This document shows positions 1 through 5,750 of a stretch of 19,015 nt of DNA, one piece after another. Every line of letters starts with the position of its first letter. Positions within the stretch are counted from its first letter, which is position 1. A program made the translations under genes and the position numbers. The DNA is from Asaia bogorensis (GTDB taxonomy: Bacteria; Pseudomonadota; Alphaproteobacteria; Acetobacterales; Acetobacteraceae), in contig CAMBXJ010000022.1 in assembly GCA_945871455.1 (NCBI GenBank), positions 1 through 19,015 on the forward strand, written 5' to 3'. Under the pieces are notes generated by a model. The model did no database searches. It saw only the letters and a program-made list of their open reading frames with translations, and was not told the DNA's origin.

Positions 1-46
1 GTTTTGGGCGCGACTAGGTCGCAGGGAGCCAGAGACAGGGCGCGCG

Positions 47-112
47 CTGCTTGTCGTCACCCGGATTGTCCTGACCCGATCGGGCCAGGACAATCCGGGT
101 GACGACAAGCAG
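47..112. repeat. 66-bp near-perfect palindrome
   Basis: Positions 47-73 and 86-112 are perfect 27-base inverted repeats. The centre 75-84 is itself the palindrome CCCGATCGGG, so only the pair 74/85 (A against C) is mismatched. RNA from either strand would fold into one very long hairpin. The outer part (GTCGTCACCCGGAT...) resembles the palindromic intergenic repeats of alphaproteobacteria, which often begin CGTCAT and contain a CCGGGC core. That family assignment is inference; the palindrome itself is directly visible. No T-run follows, so it is not a classical terminator. Confidence 0.9.
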
Positions 113-128
113 AACAAAACAGGAATTG

Positions 129-174
129 TGTTACCGACGTTCCCGGTCTGAAGTGTTACCAACGTGCCCGCTTG
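129..174. repeat. Two 25-bp-period direct repeats, possible insertion-sequence end
   Basis: TGTTACCGACGTTCCCG (129-145) recurs as TGTTACCAACGTGCCCG (154-170), matching at 15 of 17 bases with a 25-base period. TGTTACC-type repeated ends followed by a CCCGGT motif are reminiscent of termini of IS21/IS481-like elements, which carry repeated transposase sites at their ends. No transposase ORF is present, so this would be a relic or the edge of an element lying outside the window. The repeat is seen directly; its origin is inferred. Confidence 0.5.
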
Positions 175-288
175 TAGAGGGCAAAGCCCCAAGGCTCCCT
201 TTCCCTCCCCGGCCTGCCCCAACCAAGTTGTGTCCTCCGTCCGGCTGGTGTTCAGTCGCGGCGGGATATGTCTCGGAAGGATAAGAAA

Positions 289-1176
289 ATGGCGGACAAG
301 GTCGGTTTCGTCGGTCTCGGCAACATGGGGGGGCCGATGGCCCGCAACCTGCTGAAGGCCGGCGTCGGTTTGGTCGTGCACGACCTGGATCCGCGCAAGG
401 TGCAGTCGCTGGCGGAAGCCGGCGCCGAAGTCGCCGCATCCCCCCAGGCCGTCGCCAGGCAAACCACACGGTCAATCTGCATGGTGGAGACCACCGCCCA
501 GGCGGAATCCGTCATCCTGGGGGAGCATGGCTTCGCGCATGGCGCCGGAAGCGGCCACATCGTCATCTGCATGAGCACCGTCGATCCGTTCAAACTGCGC
601 GACATGGCGGCTCGATTGGCCGAACGCGGCATCGCGGTGCTGGACGCCCCGGTCAGCGGCGGCACCAAAGGCGCGGCCGAGGCGAGATTGTCCATCATCG
701 TCGGCGGCGACAAGGCATTGTTCACCGCCTGCGAGGACCTGTTCAACACGATGGGAGGCAACGTCTTCCACGCCGGGGCCTTGGGCAACGGCATCGCCAT
801 GAAACTCATCAACAACATGCTGTTGCAGGTGAACACCGTGGCCGTGGCGGAAGGGCTGGTGATGGGCGTGAAGGCGGGCCTCGACATCCAGCAGTTGTTC
901 GAGGTGATCAGCGCCAGTTCCGGCAATTCCTACGCGTTCGCCAATCGCGGCCACCGCATGATCACCCGCAATTTCGCCCCGTCCGGGACGGTCGATATCT
1001 CCTACAAGGACCAGGAGTTGGAGACCGCGTTTGCCAAGCAGTTGGGCGTGCCGGTGCTGCTCGCGAACGTGACGCAGCAGGTCTATCAGATGGCGCGCGC
1101 CGCCGGGCTGAACAAGGAAGAAGGCGCCGCTGTGGTCAAAGTGTATGAGCGGATGACCGGGGTGACGGTGGGGTAG
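289..1176 (+). CDS. NAD(P)-dependent oxidoreductase, 3-hydroxyisobutyrate dehydrogenase family
   Basis: A 295-aa beta-hydroxyacid dehydrogenase, expected to oxidise a 3-hydroxyacid or reduce the matching semialdehyde or 2-oxo acid with NAD(P)H in the cytosol. The N-terminal Rossmann motif GLGNMGGPMA spans residues 10-18. The substrate-binding signature DAPVSGGTKGA is at 119-129. The catalytic lysine is K172 in GNGIAMKLINN, and the C-terminal helical domain carries the conserved YKD (239-241). Length is normal for the family. I chose ATG 289 because GGAAGG lies about 8 bases upstream; ATG 268, seven codons earlier, has no comparable site. The substrate cannot be told from sequence; 3-hydroxyisobutyrate, tartronate semialdehyde and related acids are all possible. 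The next two genes on this strand (cupin, crotonase) suggest a small catabolic cluster, but the gaps of 108 and 343 bases argue against a tight operon. Confidence 0.93.
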   Translation: MADKVGFVGLGNMGGPMARNLLKAGVGLVVHDLDPRKVQSLAEAGAEVAASPQAVARQTTRSICMVETTAQAESVILGEHGFAHGAGSGHIVICMSTVDPFKLRDMAARLAERGIAVLDAPVSGGTKGAAEARLSIIVGGDKALFTACEDLFNTMGGNVFHAGALGNGIAMKLINNMLLQVNTVAVAEGLVMGVKAGLDIQQLFEVISASSGNSYAFANRGHRMITRNFAPSGTVDISYKDQELETAFAKQLGVPVLLANVTQQVYQMARAAGLNKEEGAAVVKVYERMTGVTVG

Positions 1177-1284
1177 GTTCGGCGGTTAACCGACGGCGTC
1201 CGCGCGGGGTGCGGACGCCGAGCGGGACCGGATAACGCCGAAAGACGGCCGCCAACTCAACATTGAAAGGTTTGACGACACGCC

Positions 1285-1704
1285 ATGCTGCTCGCCCACG
1301 CTCGCGCCCTCCTCTCGATTGCCCTCCTTGCCTTTCCATGCGCGGCACGTTCGGCGGATCACCCGGGTGTGACGGTCGAGACCCTGATGAAGACCGGAGC
1401 CTCCTGGGACGGGACCGCCTACCAGGCCTATCCGGCGGGGCCGCCCGAACTGACGGTGCTGAAAATCTCCATCGCGCCGAACACCGTTCTTCCCTGGCAC
1501 ACGCACCCGATGCCGAATGCCGCCTATGTCGTGTCCGGGGAACTGCTTGTCGAAAAGCAGGAAGGCGGCGCGACGAAGCGCCTGGTCGCGGGGGATGTCC
1601 TGCCGGAGATGGTGCAGTCCCGCCATCGCGGCGTCACCGGCGCGGCCGGCGTCGTGCTGATCGTCTTCTATGCCGGCACCAAGGGGATGCCCCTGTCCGA
1701 GTGA
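1285..1704 (+). CDS. Exported small cupin-domain protein
   Basis: A 139-aa protein with a Sec signal peptide (LLSIALLAFPCAARSA, likely cleaved near residue 24) and a single cupin barrel, so probably periplasmic. Cupin motif 1 is WHTHPMPNAAYVVSGEL (71-87), giving metal ligands H72 and H74. The usual glutamate, four or five residues after the second His, is replaced by Asn/Ala. Motif 2, around GDVLPEMVQSRH (103-114), supplies H114. Such proteins bind a divalent metal and may be sensors, isomerases or dioxygenases; no function can be assigned. GAAAGG lies about 15 bases upstream, so the SD is weak. The start is fixed by the signal peptide. It lies 108 bases after the dehydrogenase gene on the same strand. 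Confidence 0.85.
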   Translation: MLLAHARALLSIALLAFPCAARSADHPGVTVETLMKTGASWDGTAYQAYPAGPPELTVLKISIAPNTVLPWHTHPMPNAAYVVSGELLVEKQEGGATKRLVAGDVLPEMVQSRHRGVTGAAGVVLIVFYAGTKGMPLSE

Positions 1705-2047
1705 CCCGTGCGGCGGGAATGCTTGCCATAGCCGACGCCCAAGAATTACCCCTCCAGTTGGCGCACTGGCGGCCAACCCCGTCATGGTGGGCGCAGGCCC
1801 ACCATCCACGATTTCGCCGGGAGCAGCACTGCCAGTCGTGAATGGCGGGTCTGCACCTGCCACGACGTGGAGAGACCGGTGCTCCACACCAGATGCCGCG
1901 GTTGTTTTTGCGTATCGCCATAGCGACGAGACCCAGGGCTTCCCCACCAGATTGACACCGCATCCGACCCCAGCGCACCCTTTCCCAACCGCAAGCCGTA
2001 ACCAGCAACTTGCACGAATTGCCGCACCCAACGGGGAGGATGCCGAC
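1705..2047. other. Palindrome-rich intergenic region, no gene seen
   Basis: These 343 bases contain no convincing coding frame; the open frames on both strands lack starts with SD sites and recognisable motifs. Three consecutive hairpins occur. ATGGTGGGC/GCCCACCAT (1784-1792/1797-1805) sits in a CGTCATGG...CCATCCACG context typical of alphaproteobacterial intergenic palindromes. A bulged stem follows at 1835-1866, and then GTGGAG/CTCCAC (1867-1872/1882-1887). A T5 run follows at about 1905. The distal 150 bases up to the crotonase SD look unstructured. Confidence 0.6.
1784..1887. repeat. Array of three adjacent intergenic palindromes
   Basis: The first hairpin has a 9-bp stem with loop GCAG at 1784-1805. 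The second pairs GTCGT (1835-1839) with ACGAC (1862-1866) and GGCGGG (1844-1849) with CCTGCC (1856-1861), including one G-U pair and a four-base bulge. The third has a 6-bp stem at 1867-1872/1882-1887. The flanks of the first unit (CGTCATGG and CCATCCACG) match the layout of BIME/RPE-like mobile palindromes. All pairings were read by eye. Confidence 0.55.
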
Positions 2048-2965
2048 TTGGCCATCGACTACGAAAAGCGCGACGGGGTCGCCTATATCACCCTCAACAA
2101 CCCCTCCAAGGCGAACATCCTCGACAAGCCGACCTCGGACGCGATTTCCGAGGCGTGGATCGATCTGTGGGAAGACCGCTCGATCCGGTGCGCCATCCTG
2201 ACCGGGAAAGGCGACACGCATTTCTGCGGCGGGCACAACCTGGCGCCTCGGCCCGACATCACGGCGGAGGAACGGGAATACCTGCGCACTCAGCGCATCT
2301 TCTGGCCGCTGGCCGGCACGGTGCACGGGCAGAAAACCGGCGTGGACGGGCGGATGGGCGATCATTACCCCAGGGTTTGGAAGCCAGTGATCGCGGCCGT
2401 GAACGGGTGGGCGGCCGGAGCCGGGCTTTATATCCTGCTCGCGTCCACCGACATCCGCATCGCCAGCGCCGAACACGCCCGCTTCAAATTCGCCCTAACC
2501 ACCCAAGGCTGGCTCGGCCATGGCCCTGGCGCGTCCCTGCTGGCCAAGCAACTGCGCTACATCGACGCCATGAAGATCATGCTGACCGACGATCCGTTCG
2601 ATGCGCAGGAAGCCTTGCGGATCGGTGTGGTCAACGAGGTCGTCCCCCACGCGCAATTGCTGGAACGGGCGGAGAAAATCGCCCGCCACATCTGCACTCT
2701 GCCCCCGGTGGCGGTGCGCATGATGAAGGAATTCCTGGTCCGGTTCGGCGACCTGCCGACCGACCAGGCCTGGCATGTGCAGAACCTGATCAACTCCCTG
2801 CTGATCCAGACCACGATCGACGGAGAGGAAGGACGCCAGGCCTTCAACGAAAAGCGCAAGCCGAACTTCACCGGCACGCTGCGCCGCCGCGGGGATGCCT
2901 GGCCCGCATTGTCGGAAGAAGACGCCAAACGGCTCGACGCCGCCTATCGCAGCGGGGAGTTTTAG
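2048..2965 (+). CDS. Enoyl-CoA hydratase/isomerase (crotonase) family protein
   Basis: A 305-aa crotonase-fold protein, predicted to act on an acyl-CoA thioester. The first oxyanion-hole segment is HFCGGHNLAP (58-67) and the second is AVNGWAAGAGLYILLA (117-132). The C-terminal helices 200-275 are typical. The start is TTG at 2048, because GGGGAGGA ends 7 bases upstream and no ATG or GTG in frame is better placed. Starting further upstream would add an unrelated Pro-rich stretch. Oddity: where hydratases have PExxxGxxPGGGGT, this protein reads FALTTQGWLGHGPGASLLA (148-166), so neither canonical catalytic glutamate is evident. It may therefore be a hydrolase, isomerase or other crotonase rather than a true hydratase. 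The CDS ends 43 bases before the convergent MFS gene. Confidence 0.88.
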   Translation: MAIDYEKRDGVAYITLNNPSKANILDKPTSDAISEAWIDLWEDRSIRCAILTGKGDTHFCGGHNLAPRPDITAEEREYLRTQRIFWPLAGTVHGQKTGVDGRMGDHYPRVWKPVIAAVNGWAAGAGLYILLASTDIRIASAEHARFKFALTTQGWLGHGPGASLLAKQLRYIDAMKIMLTDDPFDAQEALRIGVVNEVVPHAQLLERAEKIARHICTLPPVAVRMMKEFLVRFGDLPTDQAWHVQNLINSLLIQTTIDGEEGRQAFNEKRKPNFTGTLRRRGDAWPALSEEDAKRLDAAYRSGEF

Positions 2966-2973
2966 CCCCGCCG

Positions 2974-3039
2974 CGGATCATCGAGCGGCGATTGGCCGCC
3001 GCTACGGATCATCGAGCGGCGACCGGGCGCCGCTCGATG
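2974..3039. terminator. 31-bp tandem hairpin repeat between convergent genes, possible bidirectional terminator
   Basis: CGGATCATCGAGCGGCGA occurs at 2974-2991 and again at 3005-3022 as part of a 31-bp imperfect tandem duplication (about 27 of 31 matching). Each copy folds: AGCGGC/GCCGCT at 2984-2989/2998-3003, and an 11-bp stem CATCGAGCGGC/GCCGCTCGATG at 3010-3020/3029-3039. The second hairpin contains the stop codon of the minus-strand MFS gene. There is no T-run, so termination is inferred from position only. Confidence 0.45.
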
Positions 3040-4502
3040 TTCGGAAGGAAGGCGGTCATCAGCCCCATGATCGGCAGGAAGGAGCAAAGCTGATAGACCA
3101 GCTCGATGCTGGTCATGTCGGCGACCTTGCCAAGCGCGGCGGCGCCGAGACCGCCGAGGCCGAACGAAAATCCGAACATCATGCCGGCGACCATGCCGAC
3201 CCGGCCGGGCATCAGTTCCTGCGCGTAGACGATGATGGCGGAAAAGGCAGATGCCATGATCAGCCCGATGACGACCGTCAGCACGCCGGTCCACATCAGC
3301 CCGGCATAAGGCAGCATCAGCGCAAACGGCAGCGCCCCCAGGATCGAGAACCAGATCACCGGCTTGCGCCCGAAACGGTCGCCGATAATGCCGCCGGCGA
3401 AGGTGCCGACAGCGCTCGCGCCCAGGAAGACGAACAGATGCATCTGCGCGTTCTGCACCGAGACGTGGAATTTCTCGATCAGATAGAACGTGTAGTACGA
3501 ACTGAGACTCGCCGTATAGACGTTCTTCGAGAACAGCAGGATCAGCACCACCGTCAGCGCCGTGATCACCGTTGCGCGCGGCCACGGGGATGCCGCGGCG
3601 ACCGGCGCGGCGCGTTTGCCGCGACGGGCCGCCATGGCCGGGTGGCGGCTGTACCAAATGCTGACATAGGTCAGCAGCGCCATCGCCAGCAGCGCGGCGG
3701 CGGAAAACCAGGCAATGCTGGTCTGCCCGCGCGGGGCCACGACGAAAGCCGCCAGCAACGGGCCGATCGCCGACCCCGTGCTGCCGCCGACCTGGAACAG
3801 CGACTGGGCAAATCCGTAGCGACCGCCAGAGGCCATGCGCGCGACCCGAGACGATTCGGGATGGAACACCGAGGACCCAATGCCAACCAGGGCCGCGGCG
3901 AACAGGATCACGCCGTAGGAATTCGCGACCGCCAGCAGCAGCAGACCGATCAGGCTGCAACACATGGCGACCGGCAGCGAATACGGCTGCGGATGCTTGT
4001 CGGTGACGAAGCCGACGACCGGTTGCAGCATCGATGCCGTCAACTGGAACGCCAGCGTGATCAACCCGATCTGGGCGAAATCAAGCTGGTAGCTGTCCTT
4101 CAGGATCGGGTACAGCGCCGGCACCAGCGATTGGTTCATGTCGTTCAGCAGATGGCAGATGCTGAGCGACACCAGGATGGCGAAGGTCGTGTTGCTGTCG
4201 GCCGGCTTTGATTCGGCAATGCTCGTGGCCGAGATCGCGCCCGGGCGTTGGGCCGGAGTCGCGCCCGGAAACGTGGCCGGAGTCGTGCCCGGGAGGTAGG
4301 CCGGAGTCGTGCCCGGGAGGTGGGCCGGAGTCGTGCCCGGGAGGTGGGTCGGGGTCGTGCCCGGGAGGTGGGTCGGGGTCGCGTCCAGGAGTTTGGTCGC
4401 GGCCGTGCCCGGGAGTGGGATCGCGGCGGCGGCTGGAATTCTGGGCGCCGCCGCAGCGGTTCCGGCACTGCCCATGCCGGCGGATAAGGTGTTCTCGCTC
4501 AA
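3009..4502 (-). CDS. fsr: MFS transporter, fosmidomycin resistance protein (Fsr) family
   Basis: A 497-aa twelve-helix major facilitator exporter of the inner membrane. The core is strikingly like E. coli Fsr: SICHLLNDMNQSLVPALYP at about 114-132, ITLAFQLTASMLQPVVG in the second helix region, the conserved SSVFHPESSRVARMASGGR loop, and GDRFGRKP between the later helices. The family is known for proton-driven export of fosmidomycin and some other compounds; the natural substrate here is unknown. Oddity: an extra N-terminus of about 100 residues precedes helix 1 and contains the octapeptide LPGTTPxH repeated (residues about 26-89, encoded by eight 24-bp units). The first codon is TTG at 4502, with AGGA about 9-12 bases upstream. 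ATG 4475 is an alternative with a poorer SD. It is convergent with the crotonase gene, and a candidate promoter lies at 4545-4572. Confidence 0.9.
   Translation of the reverse strand: MSENTLSAGMGSAGTAAAAPRIPAAAAIPLPGTAATKLLDATPTHLPGTTPTHLPGTTPAHLPGTTPAYLPGTTPATFPGATPAQRPGAISATSIAESKPADSNTTFAILVSLSICHLLNDMNQSLVPALYPILKDSYQLDFAQIGLITLAFQLTASMLQPVVGFVTDKHPQPYSLPVAMCCSLIGLLLLAVANSYGVILFAAALVGIGSSVFHPESSRVARMASGGRYGFAQSLFQVGGSTGSAIGPLLAAFVVAPRGQTSIAWFSAAALLAMALLTYVSIWYSRHPAMAARRGKRAAPVAAASPWPRATVITALTVVLILLFSKNVYTASLSSYYTFYLIEKFHVSVQNAQMHLFVFLGASAVGTFAGGIIGDRFGRKPVIWFSILGALPFALMLPYAGLMWTGVLTVVIGLIMASAFSAIIVYAQELMPGRVGMVAGMMFGFSFGLGGLGAAALGKVADMTSIELVYQLCSFLPIMGLMTAFLPNIERRPVAAR
4237..4428. repeat. 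24-bp minisatellite, eight units, inside the Fsr-family gene
   Basis: The eight consecutive 24-base units start at 4237, 4261, 4285, 4309, 4333, 4357, 4381 and 4405. The consensus begins GTGCCCGGGAGGTGGGCCGG. Units 5 and 6 are identical, units 3 and 4 differ at one base, and the outer units are more diverged, as expected for expansion by slippage or unequal exchange. The period is divisible by three, so copy-number change keeps the MFS gene in frame. Confidence 0.92.
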
Positions 4503-4544
4503 GCGCCCGTCCTGACCTGTCTGCTGTCTCGGCGAAGTATGACA

Positions 4545-4572
4545 ATTATCACGGCGCCGACCTATGCGTCAC
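4545..4572 (-). promoter_or_regulatory. Candidate sigma70-type promoter for the MFS gene
   Basis: On the minus strand, GTGACG (4572-4567) and GATAAT (4550-4545) are separated by 16 bases. They match 4/6 and 5/6 of the TTGACA/TATAAT consensus. Transcription would start near 4538, giving a leader of about 36 bases before the TTG start. This is pattern matching only. Confidence 0.35.
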
Positions 4573-4708
4573 CGTTCTGCCTGCCATCCAGACTATCGCC
4601 GCGACGTAACAGTTCCGGCTAACATTCGCCTCAATTGGTGACGACAGTCATTGAGCCGCGCGTTGAGTCAACCGACTTTCGGCGCCGAGGCGATAGCTGG
4701 AGGTTGGT

Positions 4709-4858
4709 ATGCCTACGACAAGACGGGAACCCAGCACCGGCCGCACATTCGCGGTGCCGGTTGCGGTTATCCTGGGATTGCTGGCCGTTCATTGGATCAT
4801 TTCGGATTGGAGCGCGCTGCCGCGGCTCATTTCCTCAACCCTTGCCTCCATGCACTAA
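4709..4858 (+). CDS. Small single-pass membrane protein, 49 aa
   Basis: A short reading frame begins at ATG 4709, immediately after a consensus GGAGG (4699-4703, 5-base spacer), and ends at TAA 4856. The product begins MPTTRREPSTGRTF, a basic N-terminus. One hydrophobic helix follows (about residues 14-32, FAVPVAVILGLLAVHWII), then a short amphipathic tail ending in SMH. By the positive-inside rule the N-terminus would be cytoplasmic. I do not recognise the family. It is divergent from the MFS gene and convergent with the DUF1223 gene. The strong SD plus a clean transmembrane segment make it more likely real than chance. No partner can be named. Confidence 0.6.
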   Translation: MPTTRREPSTGRTFAVPVAVILGLLAVHWIISDWSALPRLISSTLASMH

Positions 4859-4903
4859 AACCAGCCGACGTAGCCATCGACCGATCCGCGTCCCCTCGGC
4901 GTG

Positions 4904-4926
4904 GTTGCCGAGCTTGATCCGGCAAC
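4904..4926. terminator. Hairpin between convergent genes
   Basis: GTTGCCG (4904-4910) pairs with CGGCAAC (4920-4926) around a 9-base loop. It lies between the end of the 49-aa gene and the end of the DUF1223 gene, the right place for a shared terminator. There is no T-run, so the role is weakly supported. The other bases of 4859-4974 show no gene. Confidence 0.3.
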
Positions 4927-4974
4927 CGGCGCATGTGATCGCGGGACGGAACAGGCACCGATCTCCTTGCGGGA

Positions 4975-5691
4975 TCAAGCTGGCACCGGCCGAAGGTCGG
5001 CGGCCCCCAGAACTCGCAGGGTGCTGTCGCGCACCAGCAACACGGCCCCCTGATCGGCCATGACACCTGGCAGCATCGCCCGCCCTTCGAACCGCGCGAC
5101 CGCCCGTTCCTCCCGCACGATGCGGAACTCCCGCAAGCGGCGGCCAGAGTTTTCGCCCGCCCGCACGGGCGTCTCCCGCTCCGGGTCGTACACCACCAGC
5201 GCAATTGTTGCGTCGGTCGGCAAGCCGCCGGCCTCGGCAAGCAGACCGGATGGACCGCGTCGCAACGAAAGGGTCAGCGCCAGCGCGGACGCCGAACGGA
5301 TGGCGGTTTGCACGGCGCGCCGGTCGGATCCGACGACCATCGTCGATCCGTTCACGACCAGGGCGGGCGTGTAGACCTCGGTCCGCAGGGATGCCGCATA
5401 GGCGCGCTGGCGGTTGGTCCAATCCCGGCTGGCATAGGGATCGCGCCAGCCCAGCCTGTCCCAGTAATCGACATGCCAGGCCAGGCCGATCACCTCGGGC
5501 ATGCGTGACAGTTCACCCAACAGCGCATCCGCCGGCGGGCAGGATGAGCAACCCTGAGAGGTGAACAATTCCAATACCACGGGGGCCGGGGCCGCCCGCG
5601 CGGACCCCGCCGTAACGGCCGCGAGCCCGGCCAGAATAGCCGTTCTGCGTCGCATAACGTGGCGCATCCCGTGGCGCATACCGTTGCGCAT
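4975..5691 (-). CDS. DUF1223 family protein, thioredoxin-like, exported
   Basis: A 238-aa protein of the DUF1223 family, which has a thioredoxin-like fold. The diagnostic segment is LELFTSQGCSSCPPADALL (40-58) with the CxxC pair C48/C51. WHVDYWDRLGWRDPYASR (72-89) and YTPALVVNG (107-115) follow. A signal peptide is likely (RRRTAILAGLAAVTAGSARA, cleavage near residue 33), placing it in the periplasm. Its biochemical role is not established; a redox or disulfide function is a family-level guess. The start is set at ATG 5691, since GGAGGA sits 6 bases upstream. Three more in-frame ATGs follow at exact 12-base intervals (5679, 5667, 5655), so the first residues read MRNGMRHGMRHVMRRR. It lies 59 bases downstream of the cyclase-family gene on the same strand and is possibly co-transcribed with it. 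Confidence 0.87.
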   Translation of the reverse strand: MRNGMRHGMRHVMRRRTAILAGLAAVTAGSARAAPAPVVLELFTSQGCSSCPPADALLGELSRMPEVIGLAWHVDYWDRLGWRDPYASRDWTNRQRAYAASLRTEVYTPALVVNGSTMVVGSDRRAVQTAIRSASALALTLSLRRGPSGLLAEAGGLPTDATIALVVYDPERETPVRAGENSGRRLREFRIVREERAVARFEGRAMLPGVMADQGAVLLVRDSTLRVLGAADLRPVPA

Positions 5692-5730
5692 ACCGAGTCC
5701 TCCATGATGTCCTGGATCGGACTCCGGTAT
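5690..5730 (-). promoter_or_regulatory. Hairpin overlapping SD and first start codon of the DUF1223 gene
   Basis: On the minus-strand RNA, AUACCGGAGUCC (5730-5719) can pair with GGACUCGGUAU (5700-5690): eleven pairs, one bulged G and an 18-base loop. The 3' arm contains half of the GGAGGA ribosome-binding site (5703-5698) and the first two bases of AUG 5691. If it folds, the first start would be occluded while the three downstream AUGs stay exposed. The structure is seen by eye; regulation is inferred. Confidence 0.4.
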
Positions 5731-5750
5731 GGCGCGGTCATTACACCGGA

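Noticed and set aside
99..284. 61-codon plus-strand frame before the dehydrogenase
   Set aside because: It starts inside the palindrome, runs through the repeats, and has no SD or recognisable sequence.
1867..1890. Glycine-riboswitch-like GGAGAGACCGG
   Set aside because: The required CCGAAGG-type partner segment and the flanking helices are missing. The string is better explained as a simple GTGGAG/CTCCAC hairpin.
1782..2027. 81-codon minus-strand frame in the cupin-crotonase spacer
   Set aside because: No SD, no domain, and it overlaps the palindrome array.
2895..4211. 438-codon plus-strand frame over the MFS gene
   Set aside because: It is antisense to a clearly recognisable transporter, and its sequence is low-complexity.
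4237..4428. CRISPR array
   Set aside because: The 24-bp units are contiguous with no spacers and lie in frame within a transporter gene.
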